NCBI RefSeq assembly: GCF_027533625.1
Contig: NZ_JAQAGZ010000010.1
Coordinates: forward strand, 186,001 to 250,000
Source: Paenibacillus gyeongsangnamensis
GTDB lineage: Bacteria; Bacillota; Bacilli; Paenibacillales; NBRC-103111
Length of the DNA stretch: 64,000 nt
Reading direction: 5' to 3'
Of this stretch, positions 25,341 to 33,266 are shown one piece after another (within the stretch, counting starts at the first letter, position 1; each line of letters begins with the position of its first letter). The notes beneath the pieces are model-generated. The model was given only the letters and a program-made list of their open reading frames with translations. It searched no databases and was not told the origin of the DNA. The position numbers and the translations under genes were made by a program.

Positions 25341-25566
25341 GGAATAATCCTCCTTCTGCGTGGGAATTCTGAAGTTGCCGGCAGGGAACCGGATAACCTG
25401 TTTTCCGTCTTAGGATGAATCGAAAAGGGACATTCCATGCTATGCAAAATCAGGGGCGCAAGATGCATAAAAGACCCGGTTTATGGAAATAACCAAGATG
25501 AGATTATTGCGATAAAACCTAGTAAAATCGCCGTTTGAGAACAATTTGTGAACTTCCTCAGATTCA

Positions 25567-25644
25567 TTGACAAAAAGTAGACACGAATTTATAGTTAATA
25601 TGGTGATTAGGTTCATTGACAAGTTATGACCTTTTTTGTGTATT
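25567..25644 (+). promoter_or_regulatory. Tandem SigmaA promoters of the cytochrome oxidase operon
   Basis: P1: TTGACA (25567-25572), 17 bp, TATAGT (25590-25595), near consensus. P2: TTGACA (25616-25621), 17 bp, TGTATT (25639-25644), weaker. Both lie in the repeated context TTCATTGACAA. ctaC begins at 25686. The rest of the 25341-25685 spacer is AT-rich and has no gene. Confidence 0.7.
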
Positions 25645-25685
25645 TTGCTAGAAAAATATTTGCTTTCTAAGGTGGGATTGATAAG

Positions 25686-26687
25686 ATGAATCGATGGCAA
25701 AATCTGTGGCGCTTCATCCCTCTTTTTGGGTTGATGATGTTGCTGTTAACGGGATGTGGAGACGGTACGATTTCCGCCTTTAAGCCAAGGGGTCCCGTGG
25801 CCAGAGATCAGCTGTTCCTGATGAAGCTCAGCTTCGGAATTATGATCCTGGTTGTCGCGGTCGTATTTATAATTTACTTGTATGTTCTCGTTCGCTTTAG
25901 AAAGAAAAAAGGCGACAAAGACATCATTCCAAAACAAGTGGAAGGCAGCCACGTACTGGAGATCGTCTGGACCGTCATTCCGATCATCCTGCTCCTCATC
26001 CTGGCTGTTCCTACCGTTCAGTACACCTTTAAAGCGCTTGAAGACCACCGTAACGACAAAGATGCGATTCATGTCAAAGTAACGGCGCATGCCTTCTGGT
26101 GGCAGTTCCAATACCCGGATCTTGGAATCGCTACCGCGCAGGATCTTGTCATTCCGACCGGCAAGAAGATAGCTTTTGAAATCACTTCTGCCGATGTGAC
26201 GCATTCCTTCTGGGTTCCGTCGCTGGGCGGCAAGATGAATGCGAACGTAGGGTTGACTAACGTTTATTATTTGCAGGCGGATGATGTTGAAACATTCAAA
26301 GGGAAATGCGCCGTTCTTTGTGGGGCATCCCACTCTTTGATGGACTTTAAAGTTAAATCGATGGATCCTGCCGATTTCGATAAGTGGGTAGCAAAAATGA
26401 AAACGCCTGCGGTCATTCCGGCGGACGCCCAACGCGGCGAACAAATCTTTAAAGATAATTGCATGGCCTGTCATGCAGTGAACGCTCAAGGTCTTGGGGC
26501 AGGTCCGAATCTGAACGGTTTTGCTTCCCGTGAGCTCGTTGCGGGTATTCTGCCTCACAACGACGAGAGCCTGAAGACATGGATCCACGATCCGCAATCC
26601 GTGAAACCGGGCAACTCGATGCCGAAGCTGGGGCTGAAAGACGATCAAATCAACGACGTCATTAAATATTTGAATTCGTTGAAGTAA
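25686..26687 (+). CDS. ctaC: Cytochrome caa3 oxidase subunit II with fused cytochrome c
   Basis: 333 aa lipoprotein: signal peptide with LLLTGC (Cys24), two membrane helices, periplasm-side CuA cupredoxin domain, and a C-terminal cytochrome c with CMACH (Cys259, Cys262, His263) and axial Met in NSMPKLG. It takes electrons from cytochrome c to CuA. CuA ligands are His in DVTHSFW, Cys208, Cys212, His216 and Met219. The motif reads GKCAVLCGASHSLM: the Glu between the cysteines, conserved in most subunits II (CAELC), is Val210 here. First gene of ctaC-D-E-F. Confidence 0.95.
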   Translation: MNRWQNLWRFIPLFGLMMLLLTGCGDGTISAFKPRGPVARDQLFLMKLSFGIMILVVAVVFIIYLYVLVRFRKKKGDKDIIPKQVEGSHVLEIVWTVIPIILLLILAVPTVQYTFKALEDHRNDKDAIHVKVTAHAFWWQFQYPDLGIATAQDLVIPTGKKIAFEITSADVTHSFWVPSLGGKMNANVGLTNVYYLQADDVETFKGKCAVLCGASHSLMDFKVKSMDPADFDKWVAKMKTPAVIPADAQRGEQIFKDNCMACHAVNAQGLGAGPNLNGFASRELVAGILPHNDESLKTWIHDPQSVKPGNSMPKLGLKDDQINDVIKYLNSLK

Positions 26688-26716
26688 CGAGCGCAGGAAA
26701 AAGGAGGTAAAAAACG

Positions 26717-28567
26717 GTGGCTCACGCACACACGGTAAAACGACACACCGGGCTTATGGATTGGCTTACCACGGTGGACCATAAAAAGATCGGTATATTG
26801 TACCTAATCGCCGGCGGCATCTTCTTCCTTATGGGCGGCCTTGAAGCGATTCTAATGAGGATTCAGCTGATGTATCCGGACCAAAAGATATTTATCGGCG
26901 ATACCTTCAACCAATTGACGACAATGCACGGCACGACAATGATTTTCTTTGCTGCGATGCCTGTTATCTTCGCTTTCATGAATGCGGTCGTTCCGCTTCA
27001 AATCGGCGCGCGTGACGTTGCGTTCCCGTTCGTGAATGCGTTAGGATTCTGGTTGTTTTTTGCGGGCGGTGTATTGATGAACACGTCTTGGCTGCTGGGC
27101 GGGGCGCCTAACGCAGGATGGACAGCATACGCTCCGCTTTCCGGAATTGTGGATAAAACAGGCGTATTCCATGGCGTCGACTTCTACGTTCTAGGTCTTC
27201 AGATTGCCGGTATCGGTACGCTAATCGGAGGTATTAACTTCCTTGTTACAATCATCAACATGCGTGCTCCCGGAATGACTTACATGAGAATGCCTCTGTT
27301 TACTTGGACCGCGTTCATCACTTCGTTTCTGATTTTGTTCGCGTTTCCTGCGATTACGGTAGGTCTTGTTGAGCTGATGTTCGACCGCATATTCGAGGGT
27401 GCCTTCTTCGATGTGGCAAAGGGTGGTAACACCGTTTTATGGGAGCATATTTTCTGGATTTTCGGACACCCTGAGGTATATATCTTGATTCTGCCGGCAT
27501 TCGGCATTATCTCTGAGATCGTCGCAACATTTTCCAAAAAACGCCTGTTCGGATACAGCTCGATGGTATTCGCTACGGCACTGATCGGATTCCTCGGCTT
27601 CATGGTATGGGCTCACCACATGTTTACGACGGGCATCGGCGCCGTCGGAGATGCGATCTTCGGGGTAGCTACGATGGCGATCGCGGTTCCTACGGGCGTT
27701 AAGATCTTTAACTGGCTGTTCACGTTGTGGGGCGGGCAAATCCGTTTCACTACGGCGAACATCTTTGCAACATCGTTCATTCCGACCTTCGTTATGGGCG
27801 GCGTAACCGGGGTTATGCTAGCGGTTCCTGCAGCTGACTTTCAGTATCACGATACTTACTTCGTAATAGCGCACTTTCACTATGTTATCGTTGGCGGTTT
27901 GGTACTCGCTCTGTTCGCGGCCTCGTACTATTGGTGGCCAAAGATGTTCGGCCGTATGCTCAACGAAACAATGGGGAAAATACATTTTTGGACATTCTTT
28001 ATCGGGTTTCACTTAACGTTCTTCCCGCAGCACTTCCTCGGTCTGATGGGCATGCCGCGCCGGGTATTTACATACCAACCTGGTGTAGGTCTTGAACAGG
28101 GCAACTTTATCTCGACCATCGGTGCTTTTTTGATGGGGATCGGTATGATCGTGTTCCTTATCAACATTATCGTAACAAACAGCAAACCGGCTAACGCACT
28201 GGCTGACCCATGGGACGGCCGCACACTGGAGTGGACGATCGCATCGCCGCCTCCGGAATATAACTTCAAGCAAACTCCGCTCGTTCGCGGTTTGGACGCT
28301 TTCTGGAAAGAAAAAATGTCAGGAAACAAAGAAATGACACCGGCCGAGCCGATCGGATCGATTCATATGCCGTCGGGTTCCATTCTTCCACTGGTCATGT
28401 CGATCGGGTTCTTTATCTCGGGTTACGGCTTCATTTACCGCCATTACCCGGTGAGCATTATCGGTCTTGGTATCGTGCTCGTCTGTATGTTCCTGCGCTC
28501 GGTATTCGATGACCACGGCTGGCATATCGAGCCCGAGGAGTTAAACGACAAGGGGGTTAAGGCATGA
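26717..28567 (+). CDS. ctaD: Cytochrome caa3 oxidase subunit I
   Basis: 616 aa, twelve or more helices. Heme-copper oxidase core that reduces O2 and pumps protons. Heme a ligand His in TTMHGTTMIFF; CuB His and cross-linked Tyr in WIFGHPEVYILILPAFGIIS; WAHHMFTTG (CuB His pair); K-channel and heme a3/a ligands in HFHYVIVGG. GTG start after AAAAAGGAGG. Overlaps ctaE by 4 bp. Confidence 0.96.
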   Translation: MAHAHTVKRHTGLMDWLTTVDHKKIGILYLIAGGIFFLMGGLEAILMRIQLMYPDQKIFIGDTFNQLTTMHGTTMIFFAAMPVIFAFMNAVVPLQIGARDVAFPFVNALGFWLFFAGGVLMNTSWLLGGAPNAGWTAYAPLSGIVDKTGVFHGVDFYVLGLQIAGIGTLIGGINFLVTIINMRAPGMTYMRMPLFTWTAFITSFLILFAFPAITVGLVELMFDRIFEGAFFDVAKGGNTVLWEHIFWIFGHPEVYILILPAFGIISEIVATFSKKRLFGYSSMVFATALIGFLGFMVWAHHMFTTGIGAVGDAIFGVATMAIAVPTGVKIFNWLFTLWGGQIRFTTANIFATSFIPTFVMGGVTGVMLAVPAADFQYHDTYFVIAHFHYVIVGGLVLALFAASYYWWPKMFGRMLNETMGKIHFWTFFIGFHLTFFPQHFLGLMGMPRRVFTYQPGVGLEQGNFISTIGAFLMGIGMIVFLINIIVTNSKPANALADPWDGRTLEWTIASPPPEYNFKQTPLVRGLDAFWKEKMSGNKEMTPAEPIGSIHMPSGSILPLVMSIGFFISGYGFIYRHYPVSIIGLGIVLVCMFLRSVFDDHGWHIEPEELNDKGVKA

Positions 28568-29187
28568 GTGCAGCACATCAAGAAGTAAGCGGTGCCCTGC
28601 CACCTCACGCAGAAACGGCAACGCTGGAAGGCAAGAATAAGGTTATGGGCTTCTGGCTGTTCCTCGGCGGCGAATGCGTATTGTTCGGTACGCTCTTCGC
28701 CTCGTTTATCGCGCTTCGCAACCAAGTGCCCGACGGACCGACAGCACAGCATTTGTTCCAGCTGAACACCGTAGCGTTGTCCACATTCATCCTGCTTACC
28801 AGTTCCTTGACAAGCGTGTTCGCCATCATGGCGATGCACCGCCAAAAGTTCCAACAGCTGCAAGCATGGATGGCTGTAACAATTTTGTTCGGCCTGGCAT
28901 TCCTTGGACTTGAGATTTATGAGTTCACGGAATATGTGCATGAAGGTCACACGTTTACCAAGAGCGCATTTGCTACATCTTTCTATACGTTGGTCGGCTT
29001 TCACGGAGCGCACGTTGCCTTCGGTGTACTATGGATCGGACTCTTGATTATTCAAGGCTTCAAGAAAGGGCTAACCGTCGTAACGGCACCCAAGTATTAC
29101 GTAGCCTCCCTGTATTGGCACTTTATCGACGTTGTCTGGGTCTTTATCTTTACCGTAGTTTACCTGATGGGGAAGGTGGGTCCGTAA
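28564..29187 (+). CDS. ctaE: Cytochrome caa3 oxidase subunit III
   Basis: 207 aa, five helices. Conserved NKVMGFWLFLGGECVLFGTLFASF near the N-terminus, GFHGAHVAFGVLWIGLL and YWHFIDVVWVFIFTVVYL at the C-terminus. Stabilises the core and sustains proton uptake. Overlaps ctaD by 4 bp; next gene follows after 1 bp. Confidence 0.95.
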   Translation: MSAAHQEVSGALPPHAETATLEGKNKVMGFWLFLGGECVLFGTLFASFIALRNQVPDGPTAQHLFQLNTVALSTFILLTSSLTSVFAIMAMHRQKFQQLQAWMAVTILFGLAFLGLEIYEFTEYVHEGHTFTKSAFATSFYTLVGFHGAHVAFGVLWIGLLIIQGFKKGLTVVTAPKYYVASLYWHFIDVVWVFIFTVVYLMGKVGP

Positions 29188-29188
29188 C

Positions 29189-29503
29189 ATGAGCAGCCAA
29201 CATACATCATCTGCAGGTAACGAGAGGCATCGTCTGGAAGGACCGAAGAACCATTACTTGTCTTACATTATTTCCATCGTCTTGACGATGCTCGCATTTG
29301 CGATCGTGCTTTACGGCGGCCTTGACCGTTCCTTTATCGTCATGTTCCTGGTCGGTCTCGCGATCGTTCAAATTCTTTTCCAGCTGGTGTACTGGATGCA
29401 TATGAAGGAAAGAGGACATTTCTTTCCGATTATGGGCCTTGCGTTCGGAGGCTTCGTTGCTCTGACGGCCGTGGCGGCAGCAGTTTACTGGTTGTGGTGG
29501 TAA
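29189..29503 (+). CDS. ctaF: Cytochrome caa3 oxidase subunit IV
   Basis: 104 aa with three helices. NHYLSYIISIVLTMLAFAIV, FLVGLAIVQILFQLVYWMHMK and GLAFGGFVALTAVAAAVYWLWW are typical of the Bacillales CtaF/COX4-type subunit that assists CuB-site assembly. Last gene of the operon proper; a terminator follows. Confidence 0.93.
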   Translation: MSSQHTSSAGNERHRLEGPKNHYLSYIISIVLTMLAFAIVLYGGLDRSFIVMFLVGLAIVQILFQLVYWMHMKERGHFFPIMGLAFGGFVALTAVAAAVYWLWW

Positions 29504-29510
29504 TAGAGAG

Positions 29511-29544
29511 AGAGGCGGCTTTTGCAATAAAGCCCCTCTTTTTT
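29511..29544 (+). terminator. Terminator after ctaF
   Basis: AGAGGCGGCTTT and AAAGCCCCTCT arms around TGCAAT, then T6. Confidence 0.85.
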
Positions 29545-29619
29545 GCATAAGATTGGGAAAAATTTCACAGATTAGCCATAATTGTTCCAAATCGATGAAC
29601 GGAAAGGAGTTGCAACGAA

Positions 29620-30501
29620 ATGCATACGCATGGTAGTCAGATCGCGCAAGCGGGAGCAGGCACGTTTACGGAGCTGTGGAGCCCCGGCTTTATGCTCATG
29701 CTGGTGGTGGTCGGTGTATTATATACTTTGGCGGTAACCCGGTGGCGTTATCATTTTGCCGGAAATGAGCAAACAGGCTTTAAACAGCAGGCTTGGTTTT
29801 TGGGGGGGCTTGCGATTTGGTACGCTGCCGAAGGGAGTCCCATCTCTTTTTACGGGCATCATTATTCCTTCAGCGCCCATATGCTGCAGCAGTCGATGCT
29901 GTATCTCATCATGCCGCCTTTCCTGCTGCTGGGAATGCCGGGCTGGCTGCTGCGCGGAGCGATTCGCGGGAAAACGGCGGATCGTATGATGCGTTTCGTT
30001 ACGTCCCCCCTGGTCTCGCTCTTTACGTTTAACTTAATATTCTCTATGTATCATATGCCGAAGATTATGGACTTTCTGATGGCGCATGCGATGCTCATGC
30101 TTCTGTATCAAATCGTCTTCCTGCTGGCGGCGTTCCAAATGTGGTTCCCGGTGTTCTGCCCGCTTCCGGAATACAATCAAATGTCGGAGCTGAAGAAACT
30201 GGGCTATATATTTCTGAACGGGATTCTGCTCACGCCGGCCTGCGCGCTGATTATATTCGCGTCTCATCCGATGTACGCCATGTATGCGAACGTGCCGGAG
30301 CAGTACTTGCTGCTTCCTATCATTGACGATCAACAGCTGGGCGGCGTCATTATGAAAATCATCCAGGAAATCGTCTATGGCGTCGCTCTGGCTCACACCT
30401 TCTTCAAGTGGTACCGGACGGAGCGGAAGAAGGAGGAGGAAGAAGACCTGCTTCCAAACTCGGCTTATTTACATCCCCAAGGAAATACGAACGGGGCTTG
30501 A
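29620..30501 (+). CDS. ctaG: Cytochrome c oxidase assembly factor CtaG (caa3 type)
   Basis: 293 aa, about seven helices, GGAAAGGAG ribosome binding site. FYGHHYSFSAHMLQQSMLYLIMPPFLLLGMPGWLLR carries the conserved His cluster of the caa3_CtaG family; YHMPKIMDFLMAHAMLMLLYQ and WFPVFCPLPEYNQMSELKKLGYIFLNGILLTPACALIIF are also typical. In B. subtilis CtaG is needed for functional caa3 oxidase, probably in CuB insertion. Immediately downstream of ctaF beyond a terminator. Confidence 0.92.
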   Translation: MHTHGSQIAQAGAGTFTELWSPGFMLMLVVVGVLYTLAVTRWRYHFAGNEQTGFKQQAWFLGGLAIWYAAEGSPISFYGHHYSFSAHMLQQSMLYLIMPPFLLLGMPGWLLRGAIRGKTADRMMRFVTSPLVSLFTFNLIFSMYHMPKIMDFLMAHAMLMLLYQIVFLLAAFQMWFPVFCPLPEYNQMSELKKLGYIFLNGILLTPACALIIFASHPMYAMYANVPEQYLLLPIIDDQQLGGVIMKIIQEIVYGVALAHTFFKWYRTERKKEEEEDLLPNSAYLHPQGNTNGA

Positions 30502-30543
30502 GTGCATAACCATTTGTCTATTTAAAATTAGGTGGGATTTATC

Positions 30544-30999
30544 ATGATGATTTTGCCGACGATCAGTACCAGCTTTATTGTCATCAGCGCCGTCATTCTG
30601 GCTTTCGGCTGGGCCGCGATTCTTCGGGGCGAGAGGGAAAAGCACCGGAAGCTCATGCTTTGGAGCGCAAGCTTCGCGTTGGCGTTTTTCCTCATCTATG
30701 CAAGCCGGACGGTCTTTATCGGCAATACAACCTTCGGCGGTCCGGATAGCTTGAAGCTGGCGTATCATATATTCCTGTTCTTTCATATCTTTCTGGCTAC
30801 GTGCGCGGGCGTGTTCGGGATCGTAACCCTGCTCCATGCGTTCAACCAACGGTTCGCCAAGCATAAGCGAATCGGACGTGTGACGGCGGTCATGTGGCTT
30901 CTGACGGCACCGACAGGGGTAATCGTGTATGTGCTGCTGTACGTCATGTATCCGGGCGGCGAGACGAAGCCGATGATCGACGCGATTCTTGGGCTGTAA
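30544..30999 (+). CDS. DUF420 membrane protein (YozB/CtaM-like)
   Basis: 151 aa, four helices. ILPTISTSFIVISAVILAFGW, REKHRKLMLWSASFALAFFLIYASRTVFIGNTTFGGPDSLKLAYH and the His-containing HIFLATCAGVFGIVTLLHAFNQRFAKHKRIGRVTAVMWLLTAPTGVIVY match DUF420. S. aureus CtaM, of this family, is needed for maturation of a heme-copper oxidase. Its place after ctaG supports that role. ATG 30544 with AGGTGGG upstream. Confidence 0.87.
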   Translation: MMILPTISTSFIVISAVILAFGWAAILRGEREKHRKLMLWSASFALAFFLIYASRTVFIGNTTFGGPDSLKLAYHIFLFFHIFLATCAGVFGIVTLLHAFNQRFAKHKRIGRVTAVMWLLTAPTGVIVYVLLYVMYPGGETKPMIDAILGL

Positions 31000-31045
31000 T
31001 CGATTCGAAACGAAGGGCTCTTCCGATGAAGAGTCTCAGGCTGTA

Positions 31046-31240
31046 GAGAAACCCATGAGATAAGAAAGCTGCTTTGGTACCCGGTGGGGTATCCCCTTCC
31101 GGCCGCTGTTGTTATCGGAAAATTTTCAATTTATACGTGTTTACAGCGGTCATTTTCCGATAACAATGGCGGACGCTATCGCTCCTGCAGGGGATACCCC
31201 ACCTAACCTTTAGCATTTTTTCTGCATATCCGGGTTTATC
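31046..31240 (-). repeat. Repeat family B, full copy B1
   Basis: 195-bp palindromic element. Ends GAGAAACCC (31046-31054) and GGGTTTATC (31232-31240) form an imperfect terminal inverted repeat. Inside, GGTGGGGTATCCCC (31083-31096) pairs perfectly with GGGGATACCCCACC (31190-31203), and TTGTTATCGGAAAAT (31109-31123) with 31152-31166. Flanked by a 19-bp direct repeat GGGCTCTTCCGATGAAGAG at 31015-31033 and 31249-31267. No open reading frame. Confidence 0.88.
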
Positions 31241-31248
31241 GTCAATCT

Positions 31249-31273
31249 GGGCTCTTCCGATGAAGAGCCTTTT
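31249..31273 (+). terminator. Terminator after the cta cluster (second copy of hairpin)
   Basis: GGCTCTTC-CGAT-GAAGAGCC followed by T6. The same hairpin without its T-run occurs at 31015-31033 on the other side of repeat B1. Confidence 0.75.
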
Positions 31274-31398
31274 TTAACGTTATAGAAAGTTTAAGTTCGC
31301 TAAAGCGCTAAAGCGGACTGCAACTTTCTATACCAAGAAAAACTACCTCTAAAAACGGTCTGGCTGCTTTGAAGGACTCCGATAAGGAGTTTTTCTTA
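31273..31398 (+). repeat. Repeat family C, copy C1
   Basis: 126-bp element starting in the preceding T-run. Stem 1: TATAGAAAGTT/AACTTTCTATA. Stem 2: AAGAAAAACT/AGTTTTTCTT, enclosing ACTCC-GATAA-GGAGT followed by T-rich sequence, itself terminator-like. Second copy at 51961-52110. Confidence 0.85.
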
Positions 31399-31412
31399 TA
31401 TGGAAAAATAAT

Positions 31413-31438
31413 AAAAAACCACCCGTATGTACGGGTGG
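31413..31438 (-). terminator. Terminator of the SH3 protein gene
   Basis: CCACCCGT-ACAT-ACGGGTGG with TTTTTT on the minus strand. The repeat-filled 31000-31541 stretch has no protein gene. Confidence 0.85.
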
Positions 31439-31541
31439 ACAGATGTAGAGAAAGTAGTTTTTGACAAAAATAGAAAATCGCGATTAAAGTGCGCTACCGC
31501 CGAAAATAAAGCGGTACTCCCAATGCTTTCCTGCAATGGAG

Positions 31542-31928
31542 TCAATGCGAGCCTCCGGTGGTGCTGCCACTGCCATTGCCGCTTCCGCTTGTGCCCGGGT
31601 TTGTACCCGAATTGGAGCTTGATCCGACGCTGGAGCTGCCGGGAGACAGCAGCTTTATATATTTGCTGTTCGACGAGACATAGCCGGTCCGGCCTTGGGC
31701 GTCTTTGACTTGATACCAGTAATTGTTCGCCTTTGCCAGAAGCTCGACCGTCTCCCCGGCTTTCAGGATGCCGATCGTCTTAGAGCTTGTACTCGGCTGG
31801 GTTCGTAGGTTCACGCCGCTTACGATTGTCGCATTGGCGGCGGCATGGGCTTGCTCGGCGGTAAAAGCCGCAGTGAAGCTTAAGGCGATAGCGGATGAAA
31901 GCAGCAATGCGGTAAGTTGTTTTTTCAT
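31542..31928 (-). CDS. Secreted bacterial SH3 (SH3b) domain protein
   Basis: 128 aa. Sec signal peptide (KKQLTALLLSSAIALSFTAAFTAEQAHA, cleavage after AHA). One SH3b domain: VSGVNLRTQPSTSSKTIGILKAGETVELLAKANNYWYQVKDAQGRTGYVSS. A Ser/Gly/Thr-rich tail follows, as in cell-wall-associated proteins; no catalytic domain is attached, so it may be a wall-binding protein or a remnant of a larger hydrolase. Single gene with its own terminator. Confidence 0.82.
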   Translation of the reverse strand: MKKQLTALLLSSAIALSFTAAFTAEQAHAAANATIVSGVNLRTQPSTSSKTIGILKAGETVELLAKANNYWYQVKDAQGRTGYVSSNSKYIKLLSPGSSSVGSSSNSGTNPGTSGSGNGSGSTTGGSH

Positions 31929-32065
31929 GGGTATGATTCCTACTGCAGTTCTGGTTGTATGATGTCAAGCTTGACTCGGCAAGCCGGGACAACGCGAGCG
32001 GTATCGGATTTGACATGCGTTTCAAGTCGTTTCACAATGGGGTTATAGACCATAGAGGAGGAACG

Positions 32066-33115
32066 GTGAAAGCAATCATGGAATCAATCGTATGGGGACC
32101 GCTTATTTTGCAAAAGGATGTTATGATCACCCTGGTAGTGGTCTTGGCCGGAATGCTCCTTCTGACGTTCCGGTTAAAGCAGACGGATGCGAGCGGAAGC
32201 TTAAGCTCTTATGTATGGAATGCGTTGTTCATCTGGGTGCTCGTCTGGAAGCTGAGCGTACTGCTCGTCCAAGGGAAGGAAGCGCTGCGGCATCCATCTT
32301 CGCTGCTTTATTTCAACGGAGGAGCCTTAGGAATTGCCCTGGCCTTCTTGGCGGCAATTGGCTATGTCGGCTTTGCCGTGCGGAAAAACCGAAAATCGAT
32401 AATCCCTTACATCGATTCGGTTCCTCTTTCCATTATAGGGGGGTATTCGGTAAAAATGGCATTTGCCGTCTTTACAGGGGAAGGAACCCTGTTGACAGCC
32501 GGCCTGCCGTGCTTGCTCGGAGCTGCAATCAGCGGATGGTGGCTTAGCCGGAGAGAGCCCGTCGCATACCGGTCCGCGGTGCAAAGGCTGGCGGCGGTTG
32601 CGCTTGTTTTTGCATTGGCTTCTGCTGTGGCAGGAAATCTCGGGAGCCGTCAGGGAGCGGAAGCGGCGGCATCGGTGGGGCTAAAAGTGGGACAAACGGC
32701 GCCGGATTTTGAGCTGAAGCAGCTGGACGGGACCGTCGTGAAGCTGTCGGATTATCGCGGAAAGACGGTATTTCTGAACTTTTGGGCAACCTGGTGCCCT
32801 CCCTGCCAAGCGGAAATCCCGTATTTGAAGGAGTTTCATTCCGCTAACGAAGCTTCCGGCGCCATCGTTCTTGGAATCAACGCGACGAGCACGGAGCTGA
32901 GCGTGCCGGTCGTTCAGGCTTGGACGAAGGAGTGGAAGCTGAGCTTCCCGGTGGCGCTTGACAGCTCGGGGGACGTGGGACGGACATACAAAGTGAACGC
33001 CTACCCGGCGACTTACGTGATCGACGCGAACGGAATCATCCGGGAGAAGCATCAAGGGCCGATGGATAAACAAATGCTGGACAACGCCAAACGAAATGCG
33101 GAATCTTTTAAGTAA
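32066..33115 (+). CDS. Membrane-anchored TlpA/ResA-like thioredoxin
   Basis: 349 aa. Residues 1-190 hold about six hydrophobic segments; the C-terminal domain (about 200-349) is TlpA-like and extracytoplasmic, with GQTAPDFELKQLDGTVVKLSDYRGKTVFLNFWATWCPPCQAEIPYL: active site WCPPC. YPATYVIDANG supplies the cis-Pro. Such thiol-disulfide oxidoreductases reduce apocytochrome c or CuA cysteines. Position 1 kb after the caa3 cluster fits cytochrome c or CuA maturation. Start GTG 32066 with GAGGAGG; a polytopic N-terminus is unusual, as ResA has a single anchor. Confidence 0.82.
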   Translation: MKAIMESIVWGPLILQKDVMITLVVVLAGMLLLTFRLKQTDASGSLSSYVWNALFIWVLVWKLSVLLVQGKEALRHPSSLLYFNGGALGIALAFLAAIGYVGFAVRKNRKSIIPYIDSVPLSIIGGYSVKMAFAVFTGEGTLLTAGLPCLLGAAISGWWLSRREPVAYRSAVQRLAAVALVFALASAVAGNLGSRQGAEAAASVGLKVGQTAPDFELKQLDGTVVKLSDYRGKTVFLNFWATWCPPCQAEIPYLKEFHSANEASGAIVLGINATSTELSVPVVQAWTKEWKLSFPVALDSSGDVGRTYKVNAYPATYVIDANGIIREKHQGPMDKQMLDNAKRNAESFK

Positions 33116-33266
33116 GCGATTACTATAAAAGATCGTCTTATGGCCCTGATAAGAAATTGCGAATTGCAAGAGTTAGGAAGGACATGCTAACATAGGGCTA
33201 TCTTAAGCTTATGACAATCATATGTGAGAAAAAAGTCGAAAAATTTATAATAAGGATGGGATATGA

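Noticed and set aside
31427-31708. 93-codon frame with many Cys opposite the SH3 protein
   Set aside because: Antisense to a gene with a signal peptide and Ser/Gly-rich tail; composition is a translation artefact.
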